This document shows, piece after piece, positions 36,813 through 46,193 of a DNA stretch of 64,000 nucleotides (position 1 is the first letter of the stretch; each line of letters opens with the position of its first letter). The notes beneath the pieces are model-generated. The model saw only the letters and a program-made list of their open reading frames with translations, did not search any database and had not been told where the DNA came from. Origin of the DNA: Oceanisphaera marina (GTDB taxonomy: Bacteria; Pseudomonadota; Gammaproteobacteria; Enterobacterales; Aeromonadaceae); assembly GCF_014643915.1 (NCBI RefSeq), contig NZ_BMKE01000001.1, positions 124,001 through 188,000 of the forward strand, read 5' to 3'. The position numbers and the translations under genes are program-made.

Positions 36813-38150
36813 TCACCAACTGCTGGTGATCACCAGAATAACCAGCAGCGGGCAGACAATGCGCACGTACCAGGGCCAGATCCGCCAGAAGAGACTGGTC
36901 GCCAGCTCGGGCGAGCCCTGCACCAGCTCTTCAAACAGCTTGGCCCGGCCCCACATCCAGCCCCCCAGCAGTACAAACCCCAGACCAACCAAGGGTTGTA
37001 TTTGCTGGGTCGACAGGCGAATGACGAAGCCAAACAGGCTGCCAAAGTTCAGACAGATAATCACGCTCACCAGCGCCAGCACACCGCCCAGCAGCCAGGT
37101 CATCAAGGGTCGTGGCATCTTGAAGCGCTCGGTACTGTAGGACACAGGTACTTCCAGCATCGAAATGGACGACGTCAGTGCTGCTATGCCCATCAACACG
37201 AAGAACACCAGTGCCATCACCAGGCCGACGGGGCCCATGGTATCGAACAAGGCCGGTAACACCACAAACACCAGAGTATCCGAGCTGAGCAGACTACCGT
37301 CTTCGCCATAAATGGTGACGCCGTTTTTCATGGCCACAAACATGGCCGGCAGAATAACCAACCCGGCCAGAAAGGCGACCCCGGTATCCAGCAGCGTGAT
37401 TTGCAGGGCGGTGCGCGGAATATTCTCTTGCTTGTTCAGATAAGAGCCATACATCAGCATGGAGCAGCCGCCGATGGTCAGCGAGAAAAACGCCTGCCCC
37501 ATGGCACTGATCAGCAACCCAGGTTCGAATACCTTGCTGAAGTCGGGCACCAGATAATGCTTGAGCCCGACAAAGGCGCCGTCCTGGGTCAGAATATAGA
37601 AGAACAACAACAGAAACAGCACAAACAGCGCCGGCATCAGCCTTGCCGACCAACGCTCTATCCCCTTGCGCACCCCCGCCTGCACCACCAGAATGGTCAG
37701 CAGGTAAAACACCAGCGTCCACACTATGTTGCGAGCCAGACCAAAGTCCTGCAACCAGGCCGTGGCCTGATCCCATCCCAGTATGCGGGTAATGGCCGCC
37801 GCCAGAAAGGCCAGTAGCCAGCCGGCCACTATGGCATAAAAAGACAGCACCAGACTGGGCACCAGCATGCCGGCATAGCCCACCAGCGACGCCATGAATT
37901 TTTGCAGCGGATGGCGGCCCAGTTTGCGCACCGAATCCACCGGGTTGGCCTGGCCAAACCGACCGATAGCCACTTCCATCACCAGCATGGGAAAGCCCAG
38001 CAGCATCACCAATACCAGATAGGCGAGCAGAAAGGCCCCGCCACCGTTACTGGCCGCTTGAGTAGGAAAACCCCAGATATTGCCCAGCCCCACGGCAGCA
38101 CCGGCGGCTGCCATAATAAACCCGAAGCGCGAGCCGAAATGTTCTCTCAC
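36813..38150 (-). CDS. Sodium-dependent transporter, NSS/SNF family
   Basis: The 445-residue protein has about 11-12 transmembrane helices and the family start FGSRFGFIMAAAGAAVGLGNIWGFPTQAASNGGGAF, which includes the unwound TM1 that binds Na+ and substrate. Bacterial relatives include LeuT, TnaT and MhsT, which import amino acids. The substrate here cannot be told from sequence. Monocistronic between a terminator and perM. Confidence 0.9.
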   Translation of the reverse strand: MREHFGSRFGFIMAAAGAAVGLGNIWGFPTQAASNGGGAFLLAYLVLVMLLGFPMLVMEVAIGRFGQANPVDSVRKLGRHPLQKFMASLVGYAGMLVPSLVLSFYAIVAGWLLAFLAAAITRILGWDQATAWLQDFGLARNIVWTLVFYLLTILVVQAGVRKGIERWSARLMPALFVLFLLLFFYILTQDGAFVGLKHYLVPDFSKVFEPGLLISAMGQAFFSLTIGGCSMLMYGSYLNKQENIPRTALQITLLDTGVAFLAGLVILPAMFVAMKNGVTIYGEDGSLLSSDTLVFVVLPALFDTMGPVGLVMALVFFVLMGIAALTSSISMLEVPVSYSTERFKMPRPLMTWLLGGVLALVSVIICLNFGSLFGFVIRLSTQQIQPLVGLGFVLLGGWMWGRAKLFEELVQGSPELATSLFWRIWPWYVRIVCPLLVILVITSSW

Positions 38151-38190
38151 TGTAGCGTCCTTCTTTTTTGTATTGATTGTATGTTACTGC

Positions 38191-39261
38191 TTACTCTGTT
38201 TTAGCCAGTGAGTCGTCATCGCCAGGCCAGGCGTTCACCACCGCCTTGACCAGGGTGGCGAGCGGAATGGCAAAAAAGACTCCCCAGAATCCCCATAACC
38301 CGCCAAACACCAGCACCGCCATGATAATGGCGATGGGATGCAGGTTGACCGCCTCCGAAAACAGGATGGGGACCAGTACGTTGCCATCCAGCGCCTGAAT
38401 AATGCCGTACACCACCATCAGGTAGAAAAACGGCGGCGCAAACCCCCATTGAAACAGCCCCACCATGGCCACCGGCACCGTGGCTGCCGCCGCCCCGATA
38501 TAGGGGATAAGTACCGAGAACCCCACCAGCACCGACAGCAGCAGGGGATAGCGCAAGTCCAGCAGCATAAAAGAGAGGTAACTCACGCCGCCCACGATCA
38601 GGATTTCAATCACCTTGCCGCGCACATAGTTGGCAATTTGCACGTTCATTTCTCGCCATACCCGAGAGACCAGCTCGCGATTGCGCGGTAAAAAGCGACT
38701 GCTGCTGTTCAGCAACTGGCGTTTGTCCTTCAACATAAAGAACACCAGCACCGACACCAATATCAGATACACCAGCAACACGGCCGCATTGGTCAAGGAG
38801 CTTAGCGAAACGCTGAGAATCGCATCTGCCGACCCCAGTAAACGACTGCGCAGATCATCGAGCACACTTTGTATCAGAGTGACGTTGACCAGCTCGGGAT
38901 ATTCCTCGGGCAGCGTTAACAGCAATTCCTGGCTGCGACTGATCATGGCGGGTATTTCTCGGGCCAGATTGGCCATTTGCGACAAAAAGGTCGGCACTAT
39001 GCTGATCAGAGACAATATCACCAGAATGGCAAACAGCAGCTGTACCACCGCCGCCGACAGTACCCGGCCCAGGCCCAGCCGCTCCAGGCGGCTGACCGGC
39101 CAGTCCAGCAAATAGGCAATCACCACGGCGGCAAAAAACGGTGCCAGTATGTGGCCAAGAAAATACACCACCACAAAGCCGAACAGCAGGCTTAAAAACA
39201 GTGCAACGGCACCGGGGTCGGTAAACCGCTGCCGATACCAGTGCTTGATAACATCCAGCAT
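38191..39261 (-). CDS. perM: AI-2E family transporter/permease PerM
   Basis: The 356-residue protein has around eight transmembrane helices and the family motif VLIPYIGAAAATVPVAMVGLFQWG. It resembles E. coli PerM (YfgO), found beside bepA (yfgC), as here. The AI-2 export role is established only for some relatives. It lies 12 bp after the TusA-like gene, so the two are co-transcribed, divergent from bepA. Confidence 0.88.
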   Translation of the reverse strand: MLDVIKHWYRQRFTDPGAVALFLSLLFGFVVVYFLGHILAPFFAAVVIAYLLDWPVSRLERLGLGRVLSAAVVQLLFAILVILSLISIVPTFLSQMANLAREIPAMISRSQELLLTLPEEYPELVNVTLIQSVLDDLRSRLLGSADAILSVSLSSLTNAAVLLVYLILVSVLVFFMLKDKRQLLNSSSRFLPRNRELVSRVWREMNVQIANYVRGKVIEILIVGGVSYLSFMLLDLRYPLLLSVLVGFSVLIPYIGAAAATVPVAMVGLFQWGFAPPFFYLMVVYGIIQALDGNVLVPILFSEAVNLHPIAIIMAVLVFGGLWGFWGVFFAIPLATLVKAVVNAWPGDDDSLAKTE

Positions 39262-39273
39262 GCAAATAGTTCC

Positions 39274-39495
39274 TTATGGTGCCTTGGTAATAATGAGTGT
39301 CAGCATATTGGTCTCTTCGCTAACCCGGGTTACCGAGTGACCCATGCGCAACAGATAAGCGGGAATGTCTTGTCGAGACCCCGCATCGGCAATCAATAAC
39401 TGTAATTGCTGCCCGCCCTGCGCCGCTTTGAGCCACAGCTTGACCTTGAGCAACGGCAAGGGACAGCGCCAGGCGCTTGCATCCAGTGTTTGCAC
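39274..39495 (-). CDS. TusA-family sulfur-carrier-like protein
   Basis: The 73-residue protein has the family CPxP motif WRCPLPLLKVK near the N-terminus and a beta-alpha-beta layout. TusA relatives carry persulfide sulfur; this one is shorter and divergent from true TusA, and its job is not known. It precedes perM in one transcript. Confidence 0.82.
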   Translation of the reverse strand: MQTLDASAWRCPLPLLKVKLWLKAAQGGQQLQLLIADAGSRQDIPAYLLRMGHSVTRVSEETNMLTLIITKAP

Positions 39496-39613
39496 TGCAC
39501 CTCCGCAAAAATGAAAAGCATTATCCCTTTGTTATGGCCACCAAACAATGCTTGTTACCCCTAATAGGGGCAGGTATTCTGCTACAAGCGCACCATAAGA
39601 CAAGGTAATTAAA

Positions 39614-41059
39614 ATGGAGTTGAATGCCACCAAGTTGGCACTGGTGTTTTCTTTGCTGATGACGACACCCTTTGTTGAGGCCGCAAACGGTCTGCCCGAT
39701 ATCGGCACCGCCGGTGTTACCGCCATGTCGGTAGAGCGAGAAGCCCGCTTTGGTCAGGCATTTGTCCGCTTCGCCCGCGCCAACCAGCCGGTAATAGATG
39801 ATCCCGTGCTCAACGAGTATGTCACCGACCTGGGCCTGAAATTACTGTCTCAAGCCGACTCGGTGCGCTTTCCGTTTCAATTTTTGTTAATCAACGACGA
39901 CAGCATTAATGCCAGCGCCTTTCTGGGGGGCGTGGTGCAGCTGCATACCGGGCTATTTTTATATGCAGACAATGAAAGCGAGCTGGCCTCGGTCATTGCC
40001 CACGAAATCACCCACGTGACTCAACGCCATATTGCCCGCTATCTGGAATCGCAATCGCGCAGTACCCCGCTGACCATAGCCGGTCTGGTGGGATCGGTGG
40101 CACTGGCCGTGGTGAATCCGCAAGCGGGCATGGCGGCCTTGCAAACCACCCTGGGCCTGAAAATGCAGTCGGCCATCAATTACACCCGGGATAACGAGTT
40201 TGAAGCAGACCGTATTGGTTTGCGTCTGCTGCATAATGCCGGGTTTGATCCCGAGTCCATGGCCGGTTTCTTCCAAAAGCTGGCCGATAAATATCAATTT
40301 GCCAGCACGCCGCCCCCCATGCTGCTGACCCACCCCTTGCCCAGCAGCCGCATTGCCGAGGCCCGCAGCCGGGCCCAGGATTATCCCAAACAACGTTATC
40401 CCGACAGCCTGGATTTTCAGCTGGCCAAGGCCAGAGTCATGGTGCGCTTTCAGCAACGCAGCGCCACCGAGCTGCAAGGCTTTTTTGCACAGCAAGCGAC
40501 GCAAAGCAGTGGCTGGCAAGCCGATGCGGCCCATTATGGTCAGGCCCTTGCGCTATTGAAAACCAATAACTATAAACAGGCTCGCCCATTACTGGACAGT
40601 TTGGCCCGCAAGCATGCCAATAATATCTTTATTCTGGATGCTCTGACCGATCTCGATAATGCACAAGACAGATTTGATGCCGCTATCGCTCGTTTGCAGG
40701 CGGCCCAACAACACAGACCCGATAATCAGGTGGTGATGATCAACCTGGCCGACAGCCTGTTGCAGGCCGGTCGCCATCAGCAAGCGGCCACCCTGCTCGA
40801 TAATTACCTGCGTCGTCATCCGGAAAACCTGCTGGCCTGGGATCTGATCGCCCAGGCTTATCGACCGCTCAGTGATGAATCGGCCTTTCGTCAGGCTCAA
40901 GCCGAGGTTGCCGCCCTGAAAGGCCGTTACGACCTGGCGGTTGACCAGATGGAAATTGCCGCCAATCTGTCAAAAGACAGCATGCAGCGTGCTCGCCTCG
41001 GCGCCCGCCTTGAGCAGCTGCGCCAACAGCAAAAAGAATGGGAAGCATTGAGGAACTAG
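39614..41059 (+). CDS. bepA: Outer-membrane assembly metalloprotease/chaperone BepA
   Basis: The 481-residue protein (E. coli 487) has a signal peptide (ALVFSLLMTTPFVEAANG), M48 zinc motif HEITHVTQRH with downstream Glu in NEFEADRIG, and C-terminal TPR repeats from about residue 300. It promotes LptD maturation and degrades misfolded outer-membrane proteins in the periplasm. Divergent from the TusA-like gene. Confidence 0.94.
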   Translation: MELNATKLALVFSLLMTTPFVEAANGLPDIGTAGVTAMSVEREARFGQAFVRFARANQPVIDDPVLNEYVTDLGLKLLSQADSVRFPFQFLLINDDSINASAFLGGVVQLHTGLFLYADNESELASVIAHEITHVTQRHIARYLESQSRSTPLTIAGLVGSVALAVVNPQAGMAALQTTLGLKMQSAINYTRDNEFEADRIGLRLLHNAGFDPESMAGFFQKLADKYQFASTPPPMLLTHPLPSSRIAEARSRAQDYPKQRYPDSLDFQLAKARVMVRFQQRSATELQGFFAQQATQSSGWQADAAHYGQALALLKTNNYKQARPLLDSLARKHANNIFILDALTDLDNAQDRFDAAIARLQAAQQHRPDNQVVMINLADSLLQAGRHQQAATLLDNYLRRHPENLLAWDLIAQAYRPLSDESAFRQAQAEVAALKGRYDLAVDQMEIAANLSKDSMQRARLGARLEQLRQQQKEWEALRN

Positions 41060-41106
41060 CGAACACAAAACGGTAGGCGGTAAGAAAAACACAAAAAATC
41101 TAACTA

Positions 41107-41134
41107 CGAGATCCTGATGGCCATCAGGATCTCG
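41107..41134. repeat. Perfect 28-bp palindrome after bepA
   Basis: CGAGATCCTGATGG is followed directly by its exact complement. There is no T-run, so it is not a simple terminator. It lies in the 244-bp gap between convergent bepA and the TlpA-like gene, where no gene is seen. Confidence 0.7.
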
Positions 41135-41303
41135 GCGATGCAACAAAGTACACCACCCTACGCCGTCTTGCCGGGCTCTCCCCAGTATCTCGCTCTTGGT
41201 ATTAAAAATACCACAGCCAACACATCATCATAGAAGGGTTGAATTTATTCGGCCCAACGAAATCACCGAACAATGAGTCCGATGATTACTGACCGCTGAT
41301 GGC

Positions 41304-41777
41304 TTAAGGCTGCTGGCTGGTTTTATCCCAATATGCGGTTTGCCAGCGGGTGACGTCTTGCGGTTTAAGCTCTCCCTGATGGCTGTCTACCAGCTTACCG
41401 TCGGGATCCAGTACCATGGTGGTTGGCAAGGCGTTAGGGGTATCGAAGGGCCAATCACCTTCAAGCTTCATCACGACAGGCATTGTCATTTCATAACGCG
41501 CAGCCAGGCTTTGCAACTCGGTTTCAGACAGCTGGTCAAAGCTGACTGCGAGCACGGCGGGCCCATCACTTTGCTGCAGCTCATTCAGTAGTGGTATTTC
41601 TCGCAGGCAAGGAGCACACCACTCGGCAAAGTAGTTGACCACCAGCCACTGACCTCGATAATCGCTTAATTGCTGTTGCTGCCCGTCTGCCAGCGTCAGG
41701 CTGGCCTTGTCGCCGCAACCGGTCAGGGGCAATAGCAGCGCACTCATTATCAAAAACCCACGTCCAAGCTTTCTCAT
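41304..41777 (-). CDS. TlpA/ResA-like thioredoxin-fold lipoprotein
   Basis: The 157-residue protein has a lipobox LTGC, the redox motif WCAPC in VVNYFAEWCAPCLREIPLL and the cis-proline LPTTMVLDPDG. It is probably a membrane-anchored periplasmic thiol-disulfide protein. Partner not known. It lies between bepA and the ArsC-like gene, an insertion relative to the E. coli order bepA-yfgD. Confidence 0.87.
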   Translation of the reverse strand: MRKLGRGFLIMSALLLPLTGCGDKASLTLADGQQQQLSDYRGQWLVVNYFAEWCAPCLREIPLLNELQQSDGPAVLAVSFDQLSETELQSLAARYEMTMPVVMKLEGDWPFDTPNALPTTMVLDPDGKLVDSHQGELKPQDVTRWQTAYWDKTSQQP

Positions 41778-41869
41778 ATGCTGTACCCTCAGCCTTCACT
41801 TTTATACAATCACCTGCGCTATCATCTGCCGTTGGTGCCATACCGGCCATATCGCCACAGGAGTTTAGA

Positions 41870-42217
41870 ATGAGCCTATCTATCTATCATAATCCCCGCT
41901 GTTCCAAAAGCCGAGAGACGCTTGCGTTGCTCGAAGAGAAAGGGCTCACCCCGGAGATTATAAAATATCTCGACACCCCACCCGATGCGGCCCGGCTAAA
42001 CACCTTGCTGACTCTGCTGGGCATGAGCTCAGCCCGCCAGCTGATGCGCACCAAAGAAGCCATATATAAAGAGCTGGGCCTGGACGAAGTACAAGACGAG
42101 CAGGTGCTGATTGCCGCCATGGTAGAAAATCCCAAACTGATTGAACGCCCAATTGTGGTTAACGGCAATCAGGCCGCGCTGGGTCGCCCGCCCGAGCAAG
42201 TGCTGGATATCTTGTAA
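41870..42217 (+). CDS. yfgD: ArsC-family glutaredoxin-dependent reductase-like protein (YfgD)
   Basis: The 115-residue protein has the active-site Cys in YHNPRCSKSRETL and an ERPIVVNGNQAALGRP segment with the conserved Arg. It resembles E. coli YfgD, an arsenate-reductase paralogue. No arsR or arsB is near, so an arsenic role is not supported by context. The stop codon overlaps the next start by one base. Confidence 0.9.
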   Translation: MSLSIYHNPRCSKSRETLALLEEKGLTPEIIKYLDTPPDAARLNTLLTLLGMSSARQLMRTKEAIYKELGLDEVQDEQVLIAAMVENPKLIERPIVVNGNQAALGRPPEQVLDIL

Positions 42218-42600
42218 TGACGACACAATTGGCACGCATGCTGGCTCTGACCGGCTATTTCGGGTTGATGCTGTGGGTTATTTTATGGCATGGGTTTATC
42301 TCGCCCTCCCCCCACCTTAGCGTCACCTTTATGCTGATCCTGTGGCTACCCTGGTTGCTGATCCCCATCAAGGGCATGCTCAAGGGTAACCCTTATACCC
42401 ACGCCTGGGCGGTTTATATGCTGATGCCCTACTTTTTGCATGCGGGCGTTCTGCTCTGGGTAGACGAAGGCGAGCGCTGGTTGGCCGCAGTCGAGCTACT
42501 GCTGGCCAGCACCATGTTTATCGGCAACATGTATTACGCCAAGCTGCGCGGCCGCGAGCTGGGCCTGAGTATTCGCAAGAAGAAAAAAGCTGAACACTAA
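42217..42600 (+). CDS. DUF2069 inner-membrane protein
   Basis: The 127-residue protein has four hydrophobic segments and a basic tail (RKKKKAEH), with PHLSVTFMLILWLPWLLIPIKGMLKGNPYTHAWAVYM pattern in its middle that fits DUF2069. Function unknown. Translationally coupled to yfgD (overlap of one base). Confidence 0.85.
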   Translation: MTTQLARMLALTGYFGLMLWVILWHGFISPSPHLSVTFMLILWLPWLLIPIKGMLKGNPYTHAWAVYMLMPYFLHAGVLLWVDEGERWLAAVELLLASTMFIGNMYYAKLRGRELGLSIRKKKKAEH

Positions 42601-42636
42601 GCGTTAAACGCTATACGTTACACGCCGTACGAAAAT

Positions 42637-42670
42637 CAAAAACCAAGCCTGTAGAGGCTTGGTTTTTTTA
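42637..42670. terminator. Terminator between DUF2069 and the ABC importer
   Basis: AAACCAAGCC, a 6-base loop, GGCTTGGTTTTTTT on the plus strand; A-rich 5' flank lets it act on the minus strand too. Confidence 0.92.
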
Positions 42671-42710
42671 TTTAACTTACCGCGTATGGCGTAACGCTTA
42701 CAGCGGCTCT

Positions 42711-43400
42711 TTAAGCTCTGGCTTGCAGGTGTCGGGACCAGCGATTTTCCAGGCGCCGAAAGCCCCAGACCAGCAAGAAGGTCAGACACATATACAGGAA
42801 GCCGGCGGCCAAAAACGCCTCAAAGGGCGAATAATACCGGGAGTTGACGATACGGGCGGCACCGGTTAAATCCACTATGGTAATCACCCCCGCAACTGCA
42901 GAGCCGTGCAGCATGAAGATCACCTCGTTGCTGTAGGCGGGCAAGGCACGGCGAAAAGAGTTGGGGAGAATAATACGCCGCAGCGTCGTTAATCGGCTCA
43001 TGCCATAGGCATAGGCGGCTTCGACCTGCCCTTCGGGCATGGCATTGATGGCACCGCGAATAATTTCGGCGGTGTAGGCACTGGTATTCAGGGTAAAGGC
43101 CAGAATGGCACAAAACCACGCCTGACTGAATAACTCCCAGGCGGCAGACTCGCGCAGCCAGTTCCACTGTCCGGCACCATAGTAGATAAGAAACAGCTGT
43201 ATCAGTAACGGCGTACCACGAAAGAAGTAGATGTAGGCCCAGGCCGGCCCCTTGAGCAACCAGTTACTGCTGTTGCGGAAAATGCCCAGTGGCACGGCAA
43301 TCAGCAAGCCGATGAACAGCGAAACGGCAACCAGCCACAGCGTGGTGTAAAAACCCTGCCAATACACAGTCCATTCATTTGCGATTATTGTAAAGTCCAT
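42711..43400 (-). CDS. Basic amino-acid ABC transporter permease, HisM/ArtM-like
   Basis: The 229-residue permease has about five transmembrane helices and the polar-amino-acid permease EAA loop (EAAYAYGMSRLTTLRRIILPNSFRRALPAYSNEVIF). It pairs with the permease directly upstream (3-bp gap) to form the membrane channel for arginine, ornithine, lysine or histidine; the exact substrate is not determined. Confidence 0.9.
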   Translation of the reverse strand: MDFTIIANEWTVYWQGFYTTLWLVAVSLFIGLLIAVPLGIFRNSSNWLLKGPAWAYIYFFRGTPLLIQLFLIYYGAGQWNWLRESAAWELFSQAWFCAILAFTLNTSAYTAEIIRGAINAMPEGQVEAAYAYGMSRLTTLRRIILPNSFRRALPAYSNEVIFMLHGSAVAGVITIVDLTGAARIVNSRYYSPFEAFLAAGFLYMCLTFLLVWGFRRLENRWSRHLQARA

Positions 43401-43403
43401 AGC

Positions 43404-44144
43404 TTATCTCGCCGCAATTGCGTAATGACGCTCGGCCCACTTCAAAAGAGAGGTCGAAATGGTGGTAAACAGTAAGAAGATAATCGCTACCGCCATGTAG
43501 AACGTAAAGGGTAACTGGGTGGCACCGGCAGCCAGTGAGGCCTTACGTACCATATCGTCCAGCCCGATGATCGACACCAGGGCGGTGGTTTTAAGCAGTA
43601 CCAGCCAGTTGTTACCCAGGCCCGGCAGCGCATGGCGCATCATTTGCGGAAACAGAATGCGGCGCAACACCTGCATGTTGCTCATGCCATAGGCTCTAGC
43701 CGCCTCCAGCTCTCCCTTGTCGACGGCCAGAATCGCACCACGAAAGGTTTCGGTCATATAGGCACCAAAGATAAACCCTATGGTGATAATGCCGGCAATA
43801 AAGGGACTGATTTCTATGTAGTCGGGCACATAACTCACCCACTCGTGATCGGGATTGCCGGCACCCAGCCAGTCATTGAGTTTTTCATTGAGGGAATAAA
43901 GCGAGTTATTCAGCAATACCTGGCCGCCAAAGAAGATCAGCATCATCAGCACCAGGTCGGGAATGCCGCGGATCACTGTGGTATAGCCGGTGGCCAACCA
44001 GCGAACCGGTTTGAATGAGGAAAGTTTGGCAAGTGCGCCCAGCAAGCCCAGCGTGACCGCCAGCAACAGCGAAAACAGCGCCACTTGTATGGTCAGCCCG
44101 GCGCCTTCGAGCAACGAGCTTTCGTATCCTTGCAGATCCAGCAT
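43404..44144 (-). CDS. Basic amino-acid ABC transporter permease, HisQ/ArtQ-like
   Basis: The 246-residue permease has the EAA loop EAARAYGMSNMQVLRRILFPQMMRHALPGLGNNW. It is the second permease half, between the binding protein and the HisM-like gene. Confidence 0.9.
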   Translation of the reverse strand: MLDLQGYESSLLEGAGLTIQVALFSLLLAVTLGLLGALAKLSSFKPVRWLATGYTTVIRGIPDLVLMMLIFFGGQVLLNNSLYSLNEKLNDWLGAGNPDHEWVSYVPDYIEISPFIAGIITIGFIFGAYMTETFRGAILAVDKGELEAARAYGMSNMQVLRRILFPQMMRHALPGLGNNWLVLLKTTALVSIIGLDDMVRKASLAAGATQLPFTFYMAVAIIFLLFTTISTSLLKWAERHYAIAAR

Positions 44145-44196
44145 AACGACTTCCTATCTTGTCGGCTCCTGATACAAGCGAGCCGACTTATGCAGA

Positions 44197-44973
44197 TTAA
44201 CCGCCGTAAACGTCGTATTCAAAATACTTGCTGTTCACCGCCTCATACTTGCCGTTGTCACGCAGGGCTTCGATGGCCTTGTTCAACTTGTTTTTCAAGT
44301 CCTGATCCTGCTTGCGCACCGCAATGCCAAAGCCTTCGCCAAACCATTTTTCATCGGTCACCGAAGGTCCCACGAATTCAAACTGGTCACCGCCGTCCTT
44401 ATTCAGCAAGCCTTCTTCAATGGCGGTGGCATCCAGAAAGACATAATCAACCCGGCCCGACTTAAGATCCAGATAGGCCTCATCGGCAGTGCCGTAGCGG
44501 ACCAGATTCACATCTTTGCCAAAGTTGTCGGTCAGATACTTGTCATGCGTAGTGGCGATTTGCACGCCCACACGCTTGCCCTTGAGCCCGGCTTCACTTA
44601 AATCAAGCTCGGTGCCTTTCTTGGCCACGAACTTGTTGGGTACCAGGGCATATTTACCGGTGAAATCCACGGTGCGTTTGCGCTCTTCGGTAATCGACAT
44701 GGCAGCGATAATGGCGTCGTATTTACGCGCCAGCAGGGCGGGTATAATGCCATCCCAGTCTTGTGCAACCAGTTGGCATTTTACTTCCATCTGCTCGCAC
44801 AGCGCATTGGCCATATCAACGTCGAAGCCTTGCAGCTCGCCGCTCTCATCGGTCCAGGAAAAGGGAGGATAGGCTCCCTCTATGCCAAATCGTACTGTTT
44901 TCCATTCCTTTGCCTGCACGGCTCCAGCCGTCAGGGCCGCCATGATAGCGCCAGCAACCAACAGTTTTTTCAT
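44197..44973 (-). CDS. Periplasmic basic amino-acid binding protein
   Basis: The 258-residue protein has a Sec signal peptide (MKKLLVAGAIMAALTAGAVQA) and an SBP family 3 fold with VRFGIEGAYPPFSW, GFDVDMANALCEQM and the ligand-carboxylate Arg region. ATG at 44973 has AAGGAG seven bases upstream; an in-frame extension to 45024 is unsupported. It resembles HisJ/ArtJ/AotJ proteins that bind Arg, Lys, Orn or His. Confidence 0.92.
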   Translation of the reverse strand: MKKLLVAGAIMAALTAGAVQAKEWKTVRFGIEGAYPPFSWTDESGELQGFDVDMANALCEQMEVKCQLVAQDWDGIIPALLARKYDAIIAAMSITEERKRTVDFTGKYALVPNKFVAKKGTELDLSEAGLKGKRVGVQIATTHDKYLTDNFGKDVNLVRYGTADEAYLDLKSGRVDYVFLDATAIEEGLLNKDGGDQFEFVGPSVTDEKWFGEGFGIAVRKQDQDLKNKLNKAIEALRDNGKYEAVNSKYFEYDVYGG

Positions 44974-45032
44974 CAACTTACTCCTTGTATTACGCCGGGT
45001 GTATATCCGTTTATCGCCATTCATCGGCAGAT

Positions 45033-45800
45033 TTAATAAACCGACGAGATAAATTGTTTGAATCGTTCCGAGCTCGGGTTGGCAAATACCTGTTTGGGAT
45101 CCCCCTGCTCTTCAACCACGCCCTGATGCAGAAACATCAGCTTGTTGGACACTTCTTTGGCAAAGCTCATTTCGTGGGTTACCACCAGCATGGTGCGGCC
45201 TTCTTCGGCCAGGCTGCGCATAACACCCAGCACTTCCCCCACCAGCTCGGGGTCCAGCGCCGAGGTCGGCTCATCAAACAGCATGACTTCCGGATCGACC
45301 GCCAGTGCCCGGGCGATGGCGGCGCGTTGCTGCTGCCCGCCCGACAAATGATTGGGGTAATATTCCCGCCGTTCGTACAGCCCCACTTTGTGCAGCAGCG
45401 CTTCGGCTTTTTCAATCGCCTCTCTTTTCGGCACTTTCAATACGTGTATCGGCACTTCGATGATGTTTTCTAATATAGTCATGTGGGACCATAAATTGAA
45501 ACTCTGAAACACCATGGCCAGCCGGGAGCGAATGCGTTCAACCTGGCGCATGCTCACCGGCTCACGTTCGCCGCCCTTGGTGGTACGCATTTCGATAAGT
45601 TCGCCATGCAGGCGCACGTCACCGGCGGAGGGCGTTTCCAGCAGATTGATACAACGCAGAAAGGTAGACTTACCGGATCCGGAAGAGCCGATAATGGAAA
45701 TGACATCGCCATTCAAGGCCGTTAAATCGATGCCTTTTAATACTTCGAGAGAGCCGTAGTGTTTATGCAGGCCCGACACTTCCAGGGCAGCTTTACTCAT
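45033..45800 (-). CDS. Basic amino-acid ABC transporter ATP-binding protein, HisP-like
   Basis: The 255-residue ATPase has Walker [11 protein letters not shown]-loop FQSFNLWSH, signature LSGGQQQR, Walker [14 protein letters not shown] and His switch VTHEM. It is closest to HisP and AotP. It is the first gene of the operon ATPase-SBP-permease-permease, transcribed away from lysO. Confidence 0.93.
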   Translation of the reverse strand: MSKAALEVSGLHKHYGSLEVLKGIDLTALNGDVISIIGSSGSGKSTFLRCINLLETPSAGDVRLHGELIEMRTTKGGEREPVSMRQVERIRSRLAMVFQSFNLWSHMTILENIIEVPIHVLKVPKREAIEKAEALLHKVGLYERREYYPNHLSGGQQQRAAIARALAVDPEVMLFDEPTSALDPELVGEVLGVMRSLAEEGRTMLVVTHEMSFAKEVSNKLMFLHQGVVEEQGDPKQVFANPSSERFKQFISSVY

Positions 45801-46193
45801 CCATTAGATCCTTGTTCCACAGTCGACAAGACGACATAGTGTTCTTTACGGTTAACAGCTTGTTAACCTCCTCGAAAACTACCATCAGTTTATCGTAATA
45901 ACAACATAATCACCTGTACAAACTGCAATTAGATGGTTTTTCGTACAACACAACCATGCATTCACAGTATAATATTATGCACAAATAGCGAATAATTTCT
46001 CACTTGATTACTGAGTATCTTGAATGTCATACCTTTGCTGGCCAAGAGCAGACCTGACATTATGGTAAAGCTGACGGCTCGATAGCGCATATTTTTCGGC
46101 TTTTGTTTCTAAATAAGCTCACGTATCCTGTTTGTTAATGGAATATGGCGGTTAATAAACCAGCCTCTGCGACCAATTTGGAAGATAAACCTT
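45801..46193. other. Divergent regulatory region between the importer and lysO
   Basis: About 390 bp without a convincing gene separate the importer operon (minus) and the exporter lysO (plus). AT-rich, with the candidate ARG boxes near 45968-46002. TATACT and CATAAT hexamers on the minus strand overlap these boxes and may be -10 elements of the importer. Confidence 0.6.
45968..46002. promoter_or_regulatory. Candidate tandem ARG boxes (ArgR operator)
   Basis: TATAATATTATGCA (45968-45981) and CGAATAATTTCTCA (45989-46002) each partly match the ArgR core TGAATAATTATTCA (9 and 11 of 14 by eye). They are exactly 21 bp apart, the spacing of paired ARG boxes. Location between an arginine-type importer and lysO fits ArgR control. 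Confidence 0.5.

Noticed and set aside
41870-42217. Arsenic-resistance locus
   Set aside because: Only an ArsC paralogue (YfgD type) is present; arsR, arsB and acr3 genes are absent and the context is bepA/DUF2069.
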